Source: Simplicispira metamorpha (GTDB lineage: Bacteria > Pseudomonadota > Gammaproteobacteria > Burkholderiales > Burkholderiaceae_C). Taken from it: a stretch of DNA of 64,000 bases. The stretch lies in the NCBI RefSeq assembly GCF_004341365.1, contig NZ_SLXH01000004.1:62001-126000 (forward strand), read 5' to 3'. Positions 45,062-55,301 of the stretch are shown here, one piece after another (the first letter of the stretch is position 1; each line of letters starts with the position of its first letter). Made by a program: the position numbers and the translations under genes. The notes under the pieces are model-generated. The model was given only the letters and a program-made list of their open reading frames with translations. It was not told where the DNA came from and searched no databases.

Positions 45062-45939
45062 TCCTGCAAGACCCTACCCTGCTGCGCTCGGCACTGGCCG
45101 CCGCACTGGAGGCGGCACGCGCCTCGGATGCGGGCCAGCAGGCACTGCCACTGCCAGCGCCACCAGAGCCACCGCCGCTCTCGCCCGCTGCGGCCCGGCG
45201 CGCCGCAGCGGCAGCGCGCATCCACCAGGCGCCGCGCACCGCCCCGGCGGGAACAGGGGCGCGTGCCAGTTCTCCCCGGCGCCGCAGCGGCCCGCGCATC
45301 ACCGATTTGCACGACCTGGGCACAGTGGCCCGCCAGCTGCGCGAGGAACAGGCCCGGCTGGAGGCCCAAGCCAAAGAACGCCGCGCCGCCGCCGCCCGCC
45401 GCGAGGCCGAGCACCAGCTGTTCAGCCGCGCTGTGGGTGCCATCAGGCCGCTGCGCACCCGCGAGCGCCTGCACCTGTCCGACCCGCCGCCGCTGCCCCT
45501 GCCCGTGCAGCACTGGCTGGACGAAGAGCGCGTGCTGCGCGAATCCATCAGCGACGACTTCGACGTCAGCACCCTGCTCGACACCGACGACCAGCTCAGT
45601 TTCCGGCGCCCCGGCATTGGCGTAGAGATCACCCAGCGCCTGCGCGCCGGGCACTGGAGCATCCAGCGCCAGCTCGACCTGCACGGCCTGCGCGTCGATG
45701 AGGCGCGCGAGGCGCTGGGCCAGTTCATCCGCAACGCGCACAAAAACGGCATGCGCTGCGTGCGCGTGGTGCATGGCAAGGGACTGGGCTCGCCAGGCAA
45801 AAGCCCCGTGCTCAAAAGCCGGGTGCAGCGCTGGCTGGTGCAAAAAAGCGAGGTGCTGGCCTTTGTGCAGGCGCGCCCCATGGACGGCGGCGCAGGCGCG
45901 CTGCTGGTGCTGCTGCAACCAGTGGGCACGCGGCAGTAG
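45058..45939 (+). CDS. Smr-domain protein
   Basis: The 293-residue protein ends in a Smr (MutS2-like) domain. [20 protein letters not shown] and [20 protein letters not shown] are the LDLHG and HGxG motifs. The N-terminal 150 residues are Ala/Arg/Pro-rich and helical ([20 protein letters not shown]). Smr domains have nicking or RNA-cleaving activity. It is preceded by radC and begins at a GTG overlapping its stop. Substrate unknown. Confidence 0.92.
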   Translation: MILQDPTLLRSALAAALEAARASDAGQQALPLPAPPEPPPLSPAAARRAAAAARIHQAPRTAPAGTGARASSPRRRSGPRITDLHDLGTVARQLREEQARLEAQAKERRAAAARREAEHQLFSRAVGAIRPLRTRERLHLSDPPPLPLPVQHWLDEERVLRESISDDFDVSTLLDTDDQLSFRRPGIGVEITQRLRAGHWSIQRQLDLHGLRVDEAREALGQFIRNAHKNGMRCVRVVHGKGLGSPGKSPVLKSRVQRWLVQKSEVLAFVQARPMDGGAGALLVLLQPVGTRQ

Positions 45940-45951
45940 CCCCCCGCACCG

Positions 45952-46026
45952 AAAAAATTTCAGGTATTTTTGGCCTGCAGCCCAAACGCAGCGGGCGCAA
46001 GCAGCTATCTTTTTTGACAATCAAAA
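45952..46026 (-). repeat. Dispersed repeat between smr and the M48 protease gene
   Basis: AAAATTTCAGGTATTTTTGG, then CCTGCAGCCC and GGGCGCAAGCAGCTATC. GCCC (45980-45983) and GGGC (45993-45996) can pair. It contains the stop codon of the M48 gene. Confidence 0.8.
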
Positions 46027-47106
46027 ACGCGCAAACGGATCGACCAGCGAGGCCAGCGAAGCACCGCCGGGCGCAGCGGCAGCGGTGCGCGGGGCGCTCT
46101 CGGGGGGCTCATGCACGGGCGTCAATGGCAGCGGCTGCATGCGGCGGCCATAGATGCGCTGCACGCGCTCGTCCAGCGTGGGGTGGCTGTCCAGGTGGCG
46201 CTGTAGCACGCTGGCGCTGGGCACATCCACCAGCAGCATGTGCTGCACGGCGGGGTGGGCCAGACCGGTGTGGCCGTGCGGCGCGCCCGCAGCACCGGCC
46301 TGGGCGCGCTGGGTCTGCACCTTGCGCAGCACGCCGCCCAGGCCGTCTTTGCTGCGCGTCCACTGCACAGCGCGGGCGTCGGCCAGAAACTCTCGCTGGC
46401 GCGATACCGCCGCCTTGAGCAGCCGCCCGGTCAGCCAGCCCGCCCAGCCCGCCAGCCGGATGGCACTGCCAAACCACCACGCCAAACCGGGCCGTTCGCG
46501 CATCTCGTCACCAAAGTGGTGTACCAGCTCCAGGCCATAGACCATGCCGGCCAGGCGCATTTTCAGGCGGGTGTCGCCCTCGTGCAGGTGGCTGAGTTCA
46601 TGCGCCACCATGCCTTGCAGCTCTTCGCGGGTCAGCCAGTCGAGCGCGCCCTGGGTGACGGCCACCACGGCGTCCGATGCGTCCCAGCCCGCCGCAAAGG
46701 CGTTGATGGCCTCGGTGCGTGGCAGCACCATGACCTGGGGCTGGGGCATGTGGGCGGCAATGCACAGCTCTTGCACCACGTTGCACAGGCGCTGCTCGGC
46801 GTGGCTGGTGGCGGGCCGGGCCTCGCGGGCGCCAATGCGCTGGGCCAGGCGCACACCACCGGCCCGCAAATTCGAGGTCTCCAGCCACCAGCCGCCCAGC
46901 ACCAGCAGCAGCGACACGCCCACGTTGGCCGCCAAAAAGCCGCGCGGATACGGCAACTGCACCGGCAGCGCCCAGTTCATCATCTGCCAGGCCAGCACCA
47001 GCGCGCCATGGACTGACGCCACCAGCAGCACCACCGCCACGGCAAAAGCCAGCAGCAGGCGGCGCGTCTCAGCGCGGGCGTTGTGCTGGTGGTCCCAGAA
47101 CTTCAT
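46021..47106 (-). CDS. M48-family membrane metalloprotease
   Basis: The 361-residue HtpX-like protein has two N-terminal helices (LLLAFAVAVVLLVASVHGAL and GFLAANVGVSLLLVLGGWWL). The zinc site GMVAHELSHLHEGDTRLKMR and the third-ligand region SRQREFLADARAVQWTR follow. ATEAINAFAAG-like PRTEAINAFAAGWD precedes the zinc site. The adjacent lemA gene is a typical partner. It likely acts in membrane protein quality control. The last residues PFARF and the stop come from a dispersed repeat edge. Confidence 0.94.
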   Translation of the reverse strand: MKFWDHQHNARAETRRLLLAFAVAVVLLVASVHGALVLAWQMMNWALPVQLPYPRGFLAANVGVSLLLVLGGWWLETSNLRAGGVRLAQRIGAREARPATSHAEQRLCNVVQELCIAAHMPQPQVMVLPRTEAINAFAAGWDASDAVVAVTQGALDWLTREELQGMVAHELSHLHEGDTRLKMRLAGMVYGLELVHHFGDEMRERPGLAWWFGSAIRLAGWAGWLTGRLLKAAVSRQREFLADARAVQWTRSKDGLGGVLRKVQTQRAQAGAAGAPHGHTGLAHPAVQHMLLVDVPSASVLQRHLDSHPTLDERVQRIYGRRMQPLPLTPVHEPPESAPRTAAAAPGGASLASLVDPFARF

Positions 47107-47197
47107 GGGGGGTGGGCGCAGTGGCAGGCGGCGCAGGCGCTGGAGCAGGCAGGTGGCAGAGGCCAGCAGCGGTGCAGGCGCGCGCCAGCGCAGCGGC

Positions 47198-47791
47198 TCA
47201 GAACTTCACCTGGGGGGCGGCGCGCTCGGCCTCGCTGCGCGTGGCTTCGAGCATGGCGGCGGGCGCAAAGCCCAGCAGCCGCGCCACGATGAGGGCCGGA
47301 AACTGCGTGGCCTCGTTGTTGAACTCCAGCACTTGGTCGTTGAACGCCTGGCGGGCAAAGCCGATGCGGTTTTCGGTGCTGGTGAGTTCTTCGCTGAGTG
47401 ACTGCATGGTGGCGTCGGCCTTGAGTTCGGGGTAGGCCTCGGCCACCACCATCAGGCGCCCCAGGCTGCTGCCCAGCACGCCTTCGGCGGCAGCCAGCGC
47501 GCCCAGCGCCGCCGCATCGCCCACATGCTGGCGCGCGTTGCTGGCGGCGCCCTGGGCCTGGCCGCGCGCTGCAATCACGGCTTGCAGCGTGCTGGCTTCG
47601 TGCTGCAAATAGCCGCGCGCCACTTCGACCAGGTTGGGCACCAGATCGTGGCGGCGCTTGAGCTGCACATCAATCTGGCCAAAGGCGTTGGCGGTGCGGT
47701 TGCGCAGTTGCACCAGCCGGTTGTAAACGGCCATGGCCCACAGCGCCACAGCCACCAGCAGCAGCACCCCTACCCACAGTTGCATGTCCAT
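47198..47791 (-). CDS. LemA family protein
   Basis: The 197-residue LemA protein has a single N-terminal transmembrane helix (VGVLLLVAVALWAMAVYNRL). The LemA signature is VQLRNRTANAFGQIDVQLKR followed by RHDLVPNLVEVARGYLQHEA, and TSTENRIGFARQAFNDQVLE near residue 140. The rest is helical. It is 91 bp upstream of the M48 gene, a frequent arrangement. Function is unknown; a role in envelope maintenance is suspected. The start is either ATG at 47791 or at 47785. Confidence 0.93.
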   Translation of the reverse strand: MDMQLWVGVLLLVAVALWAMAVYNRLVQLRNRTANAFGQIDVQLKRRHDLVPNLVEVARGYLQHEASTLQAVIAARGQAQGAASNARQHVGDAAALGALAAAEGVLGSSLGRLMVVAEAYPELKADATMQSLSEELTSTENRIGFARQAFNDQVLEFNNEATQFPALIVARLLGFAPAAMLEATRSEAERAAPQVKF

Positions 47792-47815
47792 GGCAAGCTC
47801 CTCCCAGATGTTGGA

Positions 47816-48859
47816 TCAGCGCAATTGCAGCGCCGACGATTGCAGCGCCCGCGCCGCGCCCGTGCCCATGGCGGCACCAAAGCGCTTGACCAGCCGCTCG
47901 GCCACGTTGTCGCGGCGGGTGTAGTCGATGATGTCTTCGGCCTTGACGACCTCGCGGGCCACGTAATCGAGGCTGCCCAAGTGGTCGGCCAGGCCCATGT
48001 CCAGCGCCTGCTGGCCCGTCCAGAACAGGCCGCTGAAGGTTTCGGGCGTGGGCTTGAGCCGGTCGCCCCGGCCCGACTTGACCACGGTGATGAATTGCTG
48101 GTGGATCTGGTCGAGCATGGCCTGCGCGTAGGCGCGCTGCGTTTCGGTCTGGGGGCTGAAGGGGTCGAGGAAGCCCTTGTTCTCGCCTGCGGTGAGCAGG
48201 CGGCGCTCGACGCCCAGCTTTTCCATGGCGCCGGTAAAGCCAAAACCGTCCATCAGCACGCCGATGCTGCCCACGATGCTGGCCTTGTCCACATAAATGC
48301 GGTCGGCGGCAGCGGCGATGTAGTAGGCCGCTGAGGCACAGGTTTCTTCCACCACGGCGTAGATGGGCTTGTTGTGCTTGGCCTTGAGGCGCACGATTTC
48401 GTCGTTGATGATGCCCGCCTGCACCGGGCTGCCACCCGGCGAATTGATGAGCAGCACCAGCGCCTGCGAGCCCTCGTCTTCCAGCGCGCTGCGCATGGCG
48501 GCGACGACAAACTCGGCGCTGGCCTCGGCGCCCGCAGCGATTTCGCCCTTGATGTCCACCACGGCGGTGTGTGGACTGCTTTTGGTGGCGGTGTTCATGT
48601 CGCGTGACATCACCGCCCAGGCCAGAAAAACAAAAAAGGCCAGCCAACCCAAACGGGTGAAAGTGCGCCAGCGGCGCGCTGCGCGCTGCTCGGCCAGGGT
48701 GGCAAAGGCCAGTTTCTCCAGCACGTCGCGCTCCCAGCCGGGGGCGTTGGCGGGGGGCGAATTCGCTCCTGAATCAGTAGCTGCTTGCGCCCACAGATCG
48801 GGCGCTGCGGGCTGTTTTGGCTCAAATCCGCTGGAAGGGGGTTGCTGGGGCTCGGTCAT
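47816..48859 (-). CDS. sppA: S49-family signal peptide peptidase SppA-type
   Basis: The 347-residue serine peptidase has a transmembrane helix near residues 70-85 (LGWLAFFVFLAWAVM) and a periplasmic or membrane-proximal S49 domain. ALVLLINSPGGSPVQAGIIN is the core, SIVGSIGVLMDGFGF holds the nucleophile Ser and AGENKGFLDPFSP the catalytic Lys. It degrades leftover signal peptides. The disordered N-terminus contains a dispersed repeat in frame, encoding GFEPKQPAAPDLWAQAATDS. It is followed by lemA, 24 bp downstream. Confidence 0.95.
   Translation of the reverse strand: MTEPQQPPSSGFEPKQPAAPDLWAQAATDSGANSPPANAPGWERDVLEKLAFATLAEQRAARRWRTFTRLGWLAFFVFLAWAVMSRDMNTATKSSPHTAVVDIKGEIAAGAEASAEFVVAAMRSALEDEGSQALVLLINSPGGSPVQAGIINDEIVRLKAKHNKPIYAVVEETCASAAYYIAAAADRIYVDKASIVGSIGVLMDGFGFTGAMEKLGVERRLLTAGENKGFLDPFSPQTETQRAYAQAMLDQIHQQFITVVKSGRGDRLKPTPETFSGLFWTGQQALDMGLADHLGSLDYVAREVVKAEDIIDYTRRDNVAERLVKRFGAAMGTGAARALQSSALQLR
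48772..48837 (+). repeat. Dispersed repeat in frame near the sppA start
   Basis: GAATCAGTAGCTGCTTGCGC, then GGGCTGTTTTGGCTCAAATCC. The centre pairs GCGCCC (48787-48792) with GGGCGC (48800-48805) around a 7-nt loop. Confidence 0.8.
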
Positions 48860-48915
48860 GTCAGAACTCAATGGGCTGGAGGTGTTGTGCAGTATGCCAG
48901 CGCACCCGGCCGCAC

Positions 48916-49590
48916 TCAGCCCTGGCGCAGGAGCCAGTCGTGCAACTCGCGCACGGTGTGGGCCACGCTCAGGGGCTGCAAGGGGGCAAAGGTGGTGTGG
49001 TCGTGGGCGCCGTAGGCCACGCCCACGCTGGGGCAACCGGCGTTGAGCGCCATTTGCAGGTCGTGCGTGGTGTCGCCCACCATCAGCACGCGCTCGGGCG
49101 GCACGCCAAACTCGGCCATCAGCTCGTGCAGCATCAGCGGATGCGGCTTGCCAGCGGTTTCATCGGCGGTGCGCGAACCATCGAACACGCCCTTGAGCTG
49201 GGCCGATTGCAGCGCTTCGTTCAGGCCCCGGCGGCTCTTGCCGGTGGCCACGGCCAGCAGGTGGCCCCGGGCGCGCAGGTCGTCCAGCAGGGGCAAGACG
49301 CCTTCGAACAGGCTCACTTCGTCCTGCAAGCGCAGGTAGTGGTAGCGGTAGCGGTTGCCCAGTTCGGGGTATTTCTCGGGCGGCACGTCGGGGGCGGCGT
49401 GGGCCAGCGCCTGCGTCAGCGCCATGCCGATCACGTAGGCAGCGGCCTCTTGGCTGGGCACGGCGCCGCCCACATCCTGCACCGCCGCCTGGATGCAGCG
49501 CACGATGATCTGCGTGGAGTCGAACAAGGTGCCATCCCAATCGAAGGCGATCAGGTCAAAGCGGCGCGAAGGGGTCAGGTGCAAAGTCAT
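48916..49590 (-). CDS. HAD-superfamily phosphatase (Gph/YqaB-like, subfamily IA)
   Basis: The 224-residue HAD hydrolase has the nucleophile motif FDLIAFDWDGTLFDST, motif II LLAVATGKSRRG, the Lys of motif III (ETAGKPHPLMLHEL) and motif IV VLMVGDTTHDLQMALNAGC. The cap is a helical type-1 cap. It resembles phosphoglycolate phosphatase but the substrate is not certain. It overlaps rluC by 4 bp (ATGA), as in many betaproteobacteria. Confidence 0.94.
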   Translation of the reverse strand: MTLHLTPSRRFDLIAFDWDGTLFDSTQIIVRCIQAAVQDVGGAVPSQEAAAYVIGMALTQALAHAAPDVPPEKYPELGNRYRYHYLRLQDEVSLFEGVLPLLDDLRARGHLLAVATGKSRRGLNEALQSAQLKGVFDGSRTADETAGKPHPLMLHELMAEFGVPPERVLMVGDTTHDLQMALNAGCPSVGVAYGAHDHTTFAPLQPLSVAHTVRELHDWLLRQG

Positions 49591-50609
49591 AGCGAGGGGG
49601 CAAAAGCGGCCAGCTCGGGGGGCAGCTCGGCATGCAGTTCGGTGCGTGCGCCGCTGGCGGGGTGGGTAAATTGCAGGCGCCAGGCATGCAGAAACATGCG
49701 TTTGAGGCCCGCCTTTTGCAAGCGCTTGTTCAGCTCGAAATCGCCGTATTTGTCATCGCCCGCAATCGGGTAGCCGCTGCTGGCCAGGTGCACGCGAATT
49801 TGGTGTGTGCGCCCGGTCTTGATGGTCACTTCCAGCAAACTCATGGCGGGCAGGCCCTGGGCAGTCTGGGCCGGGGCCGTGGCGCGCACCTTAACCAGCG
49901 TGATCGAGCGCATGCCGTCGGGGTCGTCTGCCGTGGTGACGCGCACGCGGCGCTCGCCATCGGGCTGCAGGTATTTGTGCAACGGGGTGTCAATCACCTT
50001 TTTGTTGGCGGGCCAGCTGCCGCTGACCAGCGCCAGGTAGGTTTTGCCGGTTTCACGCTCGCGGAACTGGTCTTGCAGGTGCGTGAGCGCACTGCGCTTT
50101 TTGGCCACCAGCAAGATGCCCGAGGTTTCGCGATCGAGCCGGTGTACCAGTTCCAGAAATTTCGCCTGCGGGCGGGCCTGGCGCAGTTGCTCGATCACGC
50201 CAAAACTGACGCCGCTGCCGCCATGCACGGCCACGCCAGCGGGTTTGTCGATGGCCATCAGGTGCTCGTCTTCCAGCAAAGCCGGAAACTCGCGGGCGGG
50301 CGCGGGGTGCGCGGCTTTCTCGGCCATTTTTTCCGACACGCGCACGGGCGGCAGGCGCACCTGATCGCCACTGTGCACGCGGGTGTCGGCACTGACGCGG
50401 CCTTTGTTGATGCGCACTTCACCGCTGCGGATGATGCGATAGACGTGCGTTTTGGGCACGCCCTTGAGCTGGCGCATGAGGAAATTGTCGAGGCGCTGAC
50501 CCTCGGATTCGGCATCGACTTCAATGAACCGTGCCGCCGGGGCAGCGGGGGCCACAGCGGCCTGGAGGGCGGGGGGTTGCGGTGTTTTGCCGCCTATAAT
50601 CTGTTTCAC
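49587..50609 (-). CDS. rluC: 23S rRNA pseudouridine synthase RluC
   Basis: The 340-residue enzyme makes pseudouridines in 23S rRNA. An S4 RNA-binding domain (RLDNFLMRQLKGVPKTHVYR) precedes the catalytic core with the Asp motif ELVHRLDRETSGILLVAKKR and the later TGRTHQIRVHLASSGYPIAG. The GTG start (VKQIIGGKTPQPP) and a Pro/Ala-rich N-terminus fit. It is divergent from rne with a 579-bp spacer, as the pair is in E. coli. Confidence 0.95.
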   Translation of the reverse strand: MKQIIGGKTPQPPALQAAVAPAAPAARFIEVDAESEGQRLDNFLMRQLKGVPKTHVYRIIRSGEVRINKGRVSADTRVHSGDQVRLPPVRVSEKMAEKAAHPAPAREFPALLEDEHLMAIDKPAGVAVHGGSGVSFGVIEQLRQARPQAKFLELVHRLDRETSGILLVAKKRSALTHLQDQFRERETGKTYLALVSGSWPANKKVIDTPLHKYLQPDGERRVRVTTADDPDGMRSITLVKVRATAPAQTAQGLPAMSLLEVTIKTGRTHQIRVHLASSGYPIAGDDKYGDFELNKRLQKAGLKRMFLHAWRLQFTHPASGARTELHAELPPELAAFAPSL

Positions 50610-51188
50610 CTGCGCAGTGTTTTGTAAGTGGTTGATTTGTCTGGAGTTTAGTCCACACAGCCATTTCCCCCGCGCAGGCAGGTCGATGCCAGCGGGTGTC
50701 GCGCACGCAGATAGCAGGCCAGTTGCCTGCCTTGGCCTGCACGGCGCACGGCAGGCTGACGCAATTGAAATACTGAATACGGAATACCCCAGCTGGCAGT
50801 CCACCCACCCCGGGCCGCGACTGCCAGCGGATCAAAGCGAACATGTTGGTGCTGGTGATGATGGTTCAAACCCTGTGGCGGCGGCGCTGGCTGCCGCTAT
50901 GGGCATTGAAAAGCACGCCAACGCACATCCTGCCTGCGCAACCAGCTATTTATTCGATAGCAAATCTGCACTTCTCCAGGCTCGCTCCCATCCACGCGCC
51001 CTTGCCACCCCCGCAGAGCTAAAGCTCGGCGGCACTTGGCATACCCGGCAATTCCCTTCGTTTCAAGGCGTCAGTCCAGGCATTGTTGGCTCCTACCGAG
51101 CCTGTTGTTTGTTTGGAATCACGGGCCGCAGCCCGGCAGCCACAGTGCTGCGGCGCTGCCGACCCCGCACACGTAAAGGAAACGCATC
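50610..51188 (+). promoter_or_regulatory. Long rluC-rne intergenic region, probable rne 5' leader
   Basis: No protein is convincing in these 579 bases. In E. coli rne has a leader of about 360 nt through which RNase E regulates its own mRNA, and the same divergent rluC/rne order and long spacer are seen here. A partial dispersed repeat lies at about 50940-50970. AAAGGAAACGC before the ATG is a plausible ribosome-binding site. I see no clear promoter. Confidence 0.5.
50940..50970 (-). repeat. Partial dispersed repeat in the rne leader
   Basis: Only GCGCAACCAGCTATTTATTC and GATAGCAAAT of the repeat end are recognisable. Confidence 0.55.
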
Positions 51189-54100
51189 ATGAAGCGGATG
51201 CTGATCAACGCCACCCAGCCCGAAGAACGCCGTCTGGCCATTGTGGATGGACAAAAACTCCTCGACTACGAAATCGAAATCGAAGGGCGCGAGCAACGCA
51301 AGGGCAACATCTACAAAGCCGTTGTCACGCGCGTCGAACCCTCGCTGGAAGCCTGTTTTGTTGATTACGGCGAAGACCGCCACGGTTTCCTGCCCTTCAA
51401 GGAAATCTCCAAGCAGTACTTTGCCCCGGGCGTCTCGCCCAGCCAGGCGCGCATCAACGATGTGATCCGCGAGGGCCAGGAGCTGCTGATCCAGGTAGAA
51501 AAAGAAGAGCGCGGCAACAAGGGCGCTGCCCTGACCACCTTCATCAGCCTGGCGGGCCGCTACGTGGTGCTGATGCCCAACAACCCGCGCGGCGGTGGCG
51601 TCTCGCGCCGCATCGAGGGTGAAGACCGCGCCGAGCTGAAAGAAGCCATGGACCAGTTGGAATACCCCAACGGCATGAGCATCATCGCCCGCACCGCCGG
51701 CATTGGCCGCACCGCCCCCGAGCTGCAGTGGGACTTGAACTACCTGCTCAAACTGTGGAACGCCATCGACGGCGCCGCCAAGGGTGGCAAGGGCGCCTTC
51801 CTGATCTACCAGGAATCCTCGCTCGTTATCCGCGCGATCCGCGACTACTTCAACAACGACATCGGTGACATCCTCATCGACACCGACGATATTTACGAGC
51901 AAGCGCAGCAGTTCATGGCACACGTCATGCCCGAGCACGCTGCGCGTGTGAAGCGCTACCGCGACGACGCCGCCCTGTTCAGCCGCTTCCAGATCGAGCA
52001 CCAGATCGAATCGGCCTACGCCCGCACTGTGCAACTGCCGTCCGGCGGCGCCATCGTGATCGACCACACCGAAGCGCTGGTATCGGTGGACGTGAACTCG
52101 GCCCGCGCCATCAAGGGCGGTGACATCGAGGAAACCGCCACGCGCACCAACCTGGAAGCCGCCGACGAAGTGGCCCGCCAGATGCGCCTGCGCGACCTGG
52201 GCGGCCTGATCGTGATCGACTTCATCGACATGGAGGAGAGCAAGAACCGCCGCGAAGTGGAAAACCGCCTGCGCGACGCGCTGCGCCAAGACCGCGCCCG
52301 CGTGCAGTTCGGCACCATCAGCAAGTTCGGCCTCATGGAAATGAGCCGCCAGCGCCTCAAGCCTGCGCTCTCCGAAGGCTCGTCCATCCCCTGCCCGCGC
52401 TGCGGTGGTTCGGGCCACATCCGCGACACGGAAAGCTCGGCACTGCAAATTTTGCGGATCATTCAAGAAGAGTCGATGAAGGACAACACGGCTGCCGTGC
52501 ACTGCCAGGTGCCGGTGGAAGTGGCCTCGTTCCTGCTCAACGAAAAACGCACCGAGATCGCCAAGATCGAGTTGAAGCAGCGCGTGAGCGTGCTGATGGT
52601 GCCCAACAAGACGCTGGAAACGCCCAACTACCGTCTGGAGCGCCTCAAGCACGACGACCCACGCCTGGACCACCTCGACGCCAGCTACAAACTGGCCGAA
52701 GAAGTGGAAGACCCCACCGCCGTGACACGCCGCTCGCAAGAGCCCACCAACAAGCAAACCCCGGTCATCAAGGGCGTGCTGCCCGATGCACCGGCACCCC
52801 AGGCCGCACCGCGCGCTGAGGGCGAAACCCGCCCACCCCGCCCTGCCAACGGCCAGCGCACCGCAGCACCAGCGGCTGCACCCACAGCGCCACAGCGCCC
52901 TGCCCACCGGCCCGCGCCCCAGGAAAAGGGCTTTTTTGCCTGGCTCAAAAACCTGTTCGGCTTTGGCAGCCCTCCCGCGCCCATCGTTGCACCGCCCCCC
53001 GCACCCGCAGAGCCGTCGGCCCGTGAGCCGCGCCGGGATGGCCGTGGTGCCAGCGAAGGCCGGGGCCGCCGCAACGAGCGCACCGACCGCAATGGCAACA
53101 CCAGCCGCGATGCAGGCAGAGATGCCCCGCGCGATGCCAGCAACGCCAATGAAGGCCGGGGCGGTCGCCGCAACGAACGCACCGAGCGCCCTGCGGAAAG
53201 CACACGCCCCGCCGAAGCCCGCCCAGCGCGCGACGCCGAGCGCCGCAATGACCGCCCGGAAGGCGAACGCCGCGAAGGTCGTGAAAACCGCGAAGGAAGC
53301 CGCAGCCGCCGCGACGCCGAGGCCCGCCCGCTGGACGATGCCACCGCACTGGACAGCACGGCCATGCCCACGCCAAGCGCCGGAGCAGACAGCGCAGCCC
53401 AAGAGCAGCGCCCCGAACGTGCGCCGCGCCGTGAGCGCAGTGAAGGCGCAAGCGGCACCCCCCGCCGCGAGCGCAGCCCACGCAGCGAAGGCCGTGAGCG
53501 CGCACCACGCGCACCGGAGTCCGCCACCCACCAGGCTGCAGTGGCCGACTTTGTCGACACAGCACCCCAGTCGGCCTTGCCTGACCTGGACTTGAGCGGT
53601 GATGGCACAGCCCCGCCAGCGGCAACGCCCGCCACCGAAGAGCGCCGCGAACGCCGCTCACGCGACCGCTATGGCCGCGACCGCCAGCGCGGTGAACGTG
53701 GTGAGCGCCAGGAGGCAGCAGCCGCCCCGGACAGTGGCGCCCTGCCTGCCGACAGCACGGTGGAGCAGGCCGCCACTGAACCAGCGCGCCGCAGCTACTT
53801 TGCGCCAGCGGCTGCACAGTCGGACATGCCCGTGCCCGCAGCAGCCGCACCGTCTGAGGCGCAGGCAGCGCCCGTGACCGTACCGGCACCTGCGCCAGCT
53901 GAAGCGCCCCAGCCCGTGCAGGCTGGCGCTGATCAGGCCAACGCTGCCACGGTGTCTGCCGACGCACCCGCCCCAGCGCCCGCCGCAACCGCCGCGCCAG
54001 CAGCAGCTGCGCCCGCAGCGGCTCCGGCCCCTGTAGCACCCGCGCCGGTAGCTGCGCCTGCACAGACCGCAGCCAACACCGGCACCATGCCGCGCGTGCA

Positions 54101-54347
54101 GCCCTATGTATTGCCCATAGTGCAGATGCAGGAGATTGCACAAAGCTGCGGCTTGCAGTGGGTCAACTCGGATGCGGACAAGGTGGCCGCAGTACAGGCA
54201 GCCATTGCCGCAGAACCCCGCCCCGTGCATGTGCCGCGTCCACGGCCAGCGCCCGTCGTGATCGACGAAGGCCCGCTGGTGCTGGTGGAAACCCGCCGCG
54301 ACCTGCGTGACCTGCAACTGCCGTTTGAGCAGCCGCCCCAGGCCTGA
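51189..54347 (+). CDS. rne: Ribonuclease E
   Basis: RNase E (1052 residues) is the major endonuclease of mRNA decay and rRNA/tRNA processing. The N-terminal catalytic half has the S1 domain ([23 protein letters not shown]), the 5' sensor and the DNase-I region with the metal Asp in [12 protein letters not shown], then the zinc link [10 protein letters not shown]. From about residue 520 the tail is disordered and low in complexity: Arg-rich ([13 protein letters not shown]), then Ala/Pro-rich, ending with a conserved block [18 protein letters not shown]. The Arg-rich stretch likely binds RNA and the tail partners of the degradosome. It is preceded by the long leader and followed by a terminator. 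Confidence 0.97.
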   Translation: MKRMLINATQPEERRLAIVDGQKLLDYEIEIEGREQRKGNIYKAVVTRVEPSLEACFVDYGEDRHGFLPFKEISKQYFAPGVSPSQARINDVIREGQELLIQVEKEERGNKGAALTTFISLAGRYVVLMPNNPRGGGVSRRIEGEDRAELKEAMDQLEYPNGMSIIARTAGIGRTAPELQWDLNYLLKLWNAIDGAAKGGKGAFLIYQESSLVIRAIRDYFNNDIGDILIDTDDIYEQAQQFMAHVMPEHAARVKRYRDDAALFSRFQIEHQIESAYARTVQLPSGGAIVIDHTEALVSVDVNSARAIKGGDIEETATRTNLEAADEVARQMRLRDLGGLIVIDFIDMEESKNRREVENRLRDALRQDRARVQFGTISKFGLMEMSRQRLKPALSEGSSIPCPRCGGSGHIRDTESSALQILRIIQEESMKDNTAAVHCQVPVEVASFLLNEKRTEIAKIELKQRVSVLMVPNKTLETPNYRLERLKHDDPRLDHLDASYKLAEEVEDPTAVTRRSQEPTNKQTPVIKGVLPDAPAPQAAPRAEGETRPPRPANGQRTAAPAAAPTAPQRPAHRPAPQEKGFFAWLKNLFGFGSPPAPIVAPPPAPAEPSAREPRRDGRGASEGRGRRNERTDRNGNTSRDAGRDAPRDASNANEGRGGRRNERTERPAESTRPAEARPARDAERRNDRPEGERREGRENREGSRSRRDAEARPLDDATALDSTAMPTPSAGADSAAQEQRPERAPRRERSEGASGTPRRERSPRSEGRERAPRAPESATHQAAVADFVDTAPQSALPDLDLSGDGTAPPAATPATEERRERRSRDRYGRDRQRGERGERQEAAAAPDSGALPADSTVEQAATEPARRSYFAPAAAQSDMPVPAAAAPSEAQAAPVTVPAPAPAEAPQPVQAGADQANAATVSADAPAPAPAATAAPAAAAPAAAPAPVAPAPVAAPAQTAANTGTMPRVQPYVLPIVQMQEIAQSCGLQWVNSDADKVAAVQAAIAAEPRPVHVPRPRPAPVVIDEGPLVLVETRRDLRDLQLPFEQPPQA

Positions 54348-54403
54348 GGCCCGGCGCATCCCAGGGGCTGCGCGCTGCGCGCGCCCCTGCAACCATTCCC
54401 CAC

Positions 54404-54440
54404 GCGCCGACCTGCTCACCACGGGTCGGCGCTTCTTTTT
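54404..54440 (+). terminator. Rho-independent terminator of rne
   Basis: GCGCCGACC (54404-54412) pairs with GGTCGGCGC (54424-54432) and is followed by TTCTTTTTG. It lies 57 bp past the rne stop. Confidence 0.85.
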
Positions 54441-54465
54441 GTGCCCTTTCGCCTGCACCCATGCC

Positions 54466-55281
54466 ATGCTGATCCTGCTGTCTCCCGCCAAATCCCTGGA
54501 CTACGACACGCCCGTGCCCGCAGGGCTGGCCCACACCCTGCCACGCTTTATTCCGCAATCCAGCCAGCTGATAGCACTGCTGCGCCAGCAATCACCGCAA
54601 GAGGTCGCCTCGCTGATGAAAATCAGTGATGCGCTGGCGGCACTGAACGTGGCGCGCTACGCCAGCTGGACGCCGCAGTTCAGCGCCGACAACGCCCGCC
54701 AGGCCGTACTGGCTTTCAATGGCGATGTGTACGAGGGCCTGGATGCGCGCACCCTCAGCCATGCCGAGCTGGACTGGGCGCAGGCGCACCTGGCCATCCT
54801 CAGCGGCTTGTACGGCGTGCTGCGCCCGCTGGACTGGATGCAGCCCTACCGGCTGGAGATGGGCACGCGCCTGCGCACCAGTGCGGGCAACACGCTCTAC
54901 CAGTTCTGGGGCGCGCACATCGCGCAGTGCCTGAACCAACAACTGGCAGCCACCAGCAGCAACGCGCCAGGTATGCCAGCAAAGGCCCCTACCACCGCGC
55001 CGGTCGTGCTCAACCTGGCATCACAGGAGTACTTCAAAGCCGTCGATTGCAAAGCGCTGCAGGCGCGCGTGGTGGAGTGCGTGTTTGAAGAATGGAAAGG
55101 CAGCCGCTACCAGATCGTCAGCTTCCATGCCAAGCGCGCGCGCGGCCTGATGGCGCGCTACGCCATCCGCCAGCGCTGCACCCGGCCAGAGCAGTTGCAG
55201 CACTTTGATGCCGAAGGCTACGCCTTTGACAGCGCTGCCTCCACGCCCGACAGGCTGGTATTTCGGCGCCGCCGCGATTGA
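54466..55281 (+). CDS. yaaA: Peroxide stress protein YaaA (DUF328)
   Basis: The 271-residue protein matches the YaaA family, which limits free iron under peroxide stress and binds [23 protein letters not shown] is the typical start, and [20 protein letters not shown] then [20 protein letters not shown] are the hallmark. An insert ([17 protein letters not shown]) precedes [17 protein letters not shown] 54466 is chosen over ATG 54461, which is out of frame. It is between the rne terminator and the oxygenase. Confidence 0.94.
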   Translation: MLILLSPAKSLDYDTPVPAGLAHTLPRFIPQSSQLIALLRQQSPQEVASLMKISDALAALNVARYASWTPQFSADNARQAVLAFNGDVYEGLDARTLSHAELDWAQAHLAILSGLYGVLRPLDWMQPYRLEMGTRLRTSAGNTLYQFWGAHIAQCLNQQLAATSSNAPGMPAKAPTTAPVVLNLASQEYFKAVDCKALQARVVECVFEEWKGSRYQIVSFHAKRARGLMARYAIRQRCTRPEQLQHFDAEGYAFDSAASTPDRLVFRRRRD

Positions 55282-55301
55282 ATCAGGCACAAAATACGGC
55301 C

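Noticed and set aside
51093-53531. A long open frame antisense to rne
   Set aside because: Ala/Gly/Phe-rich shadow of the RNase E tail; no family resemblance.
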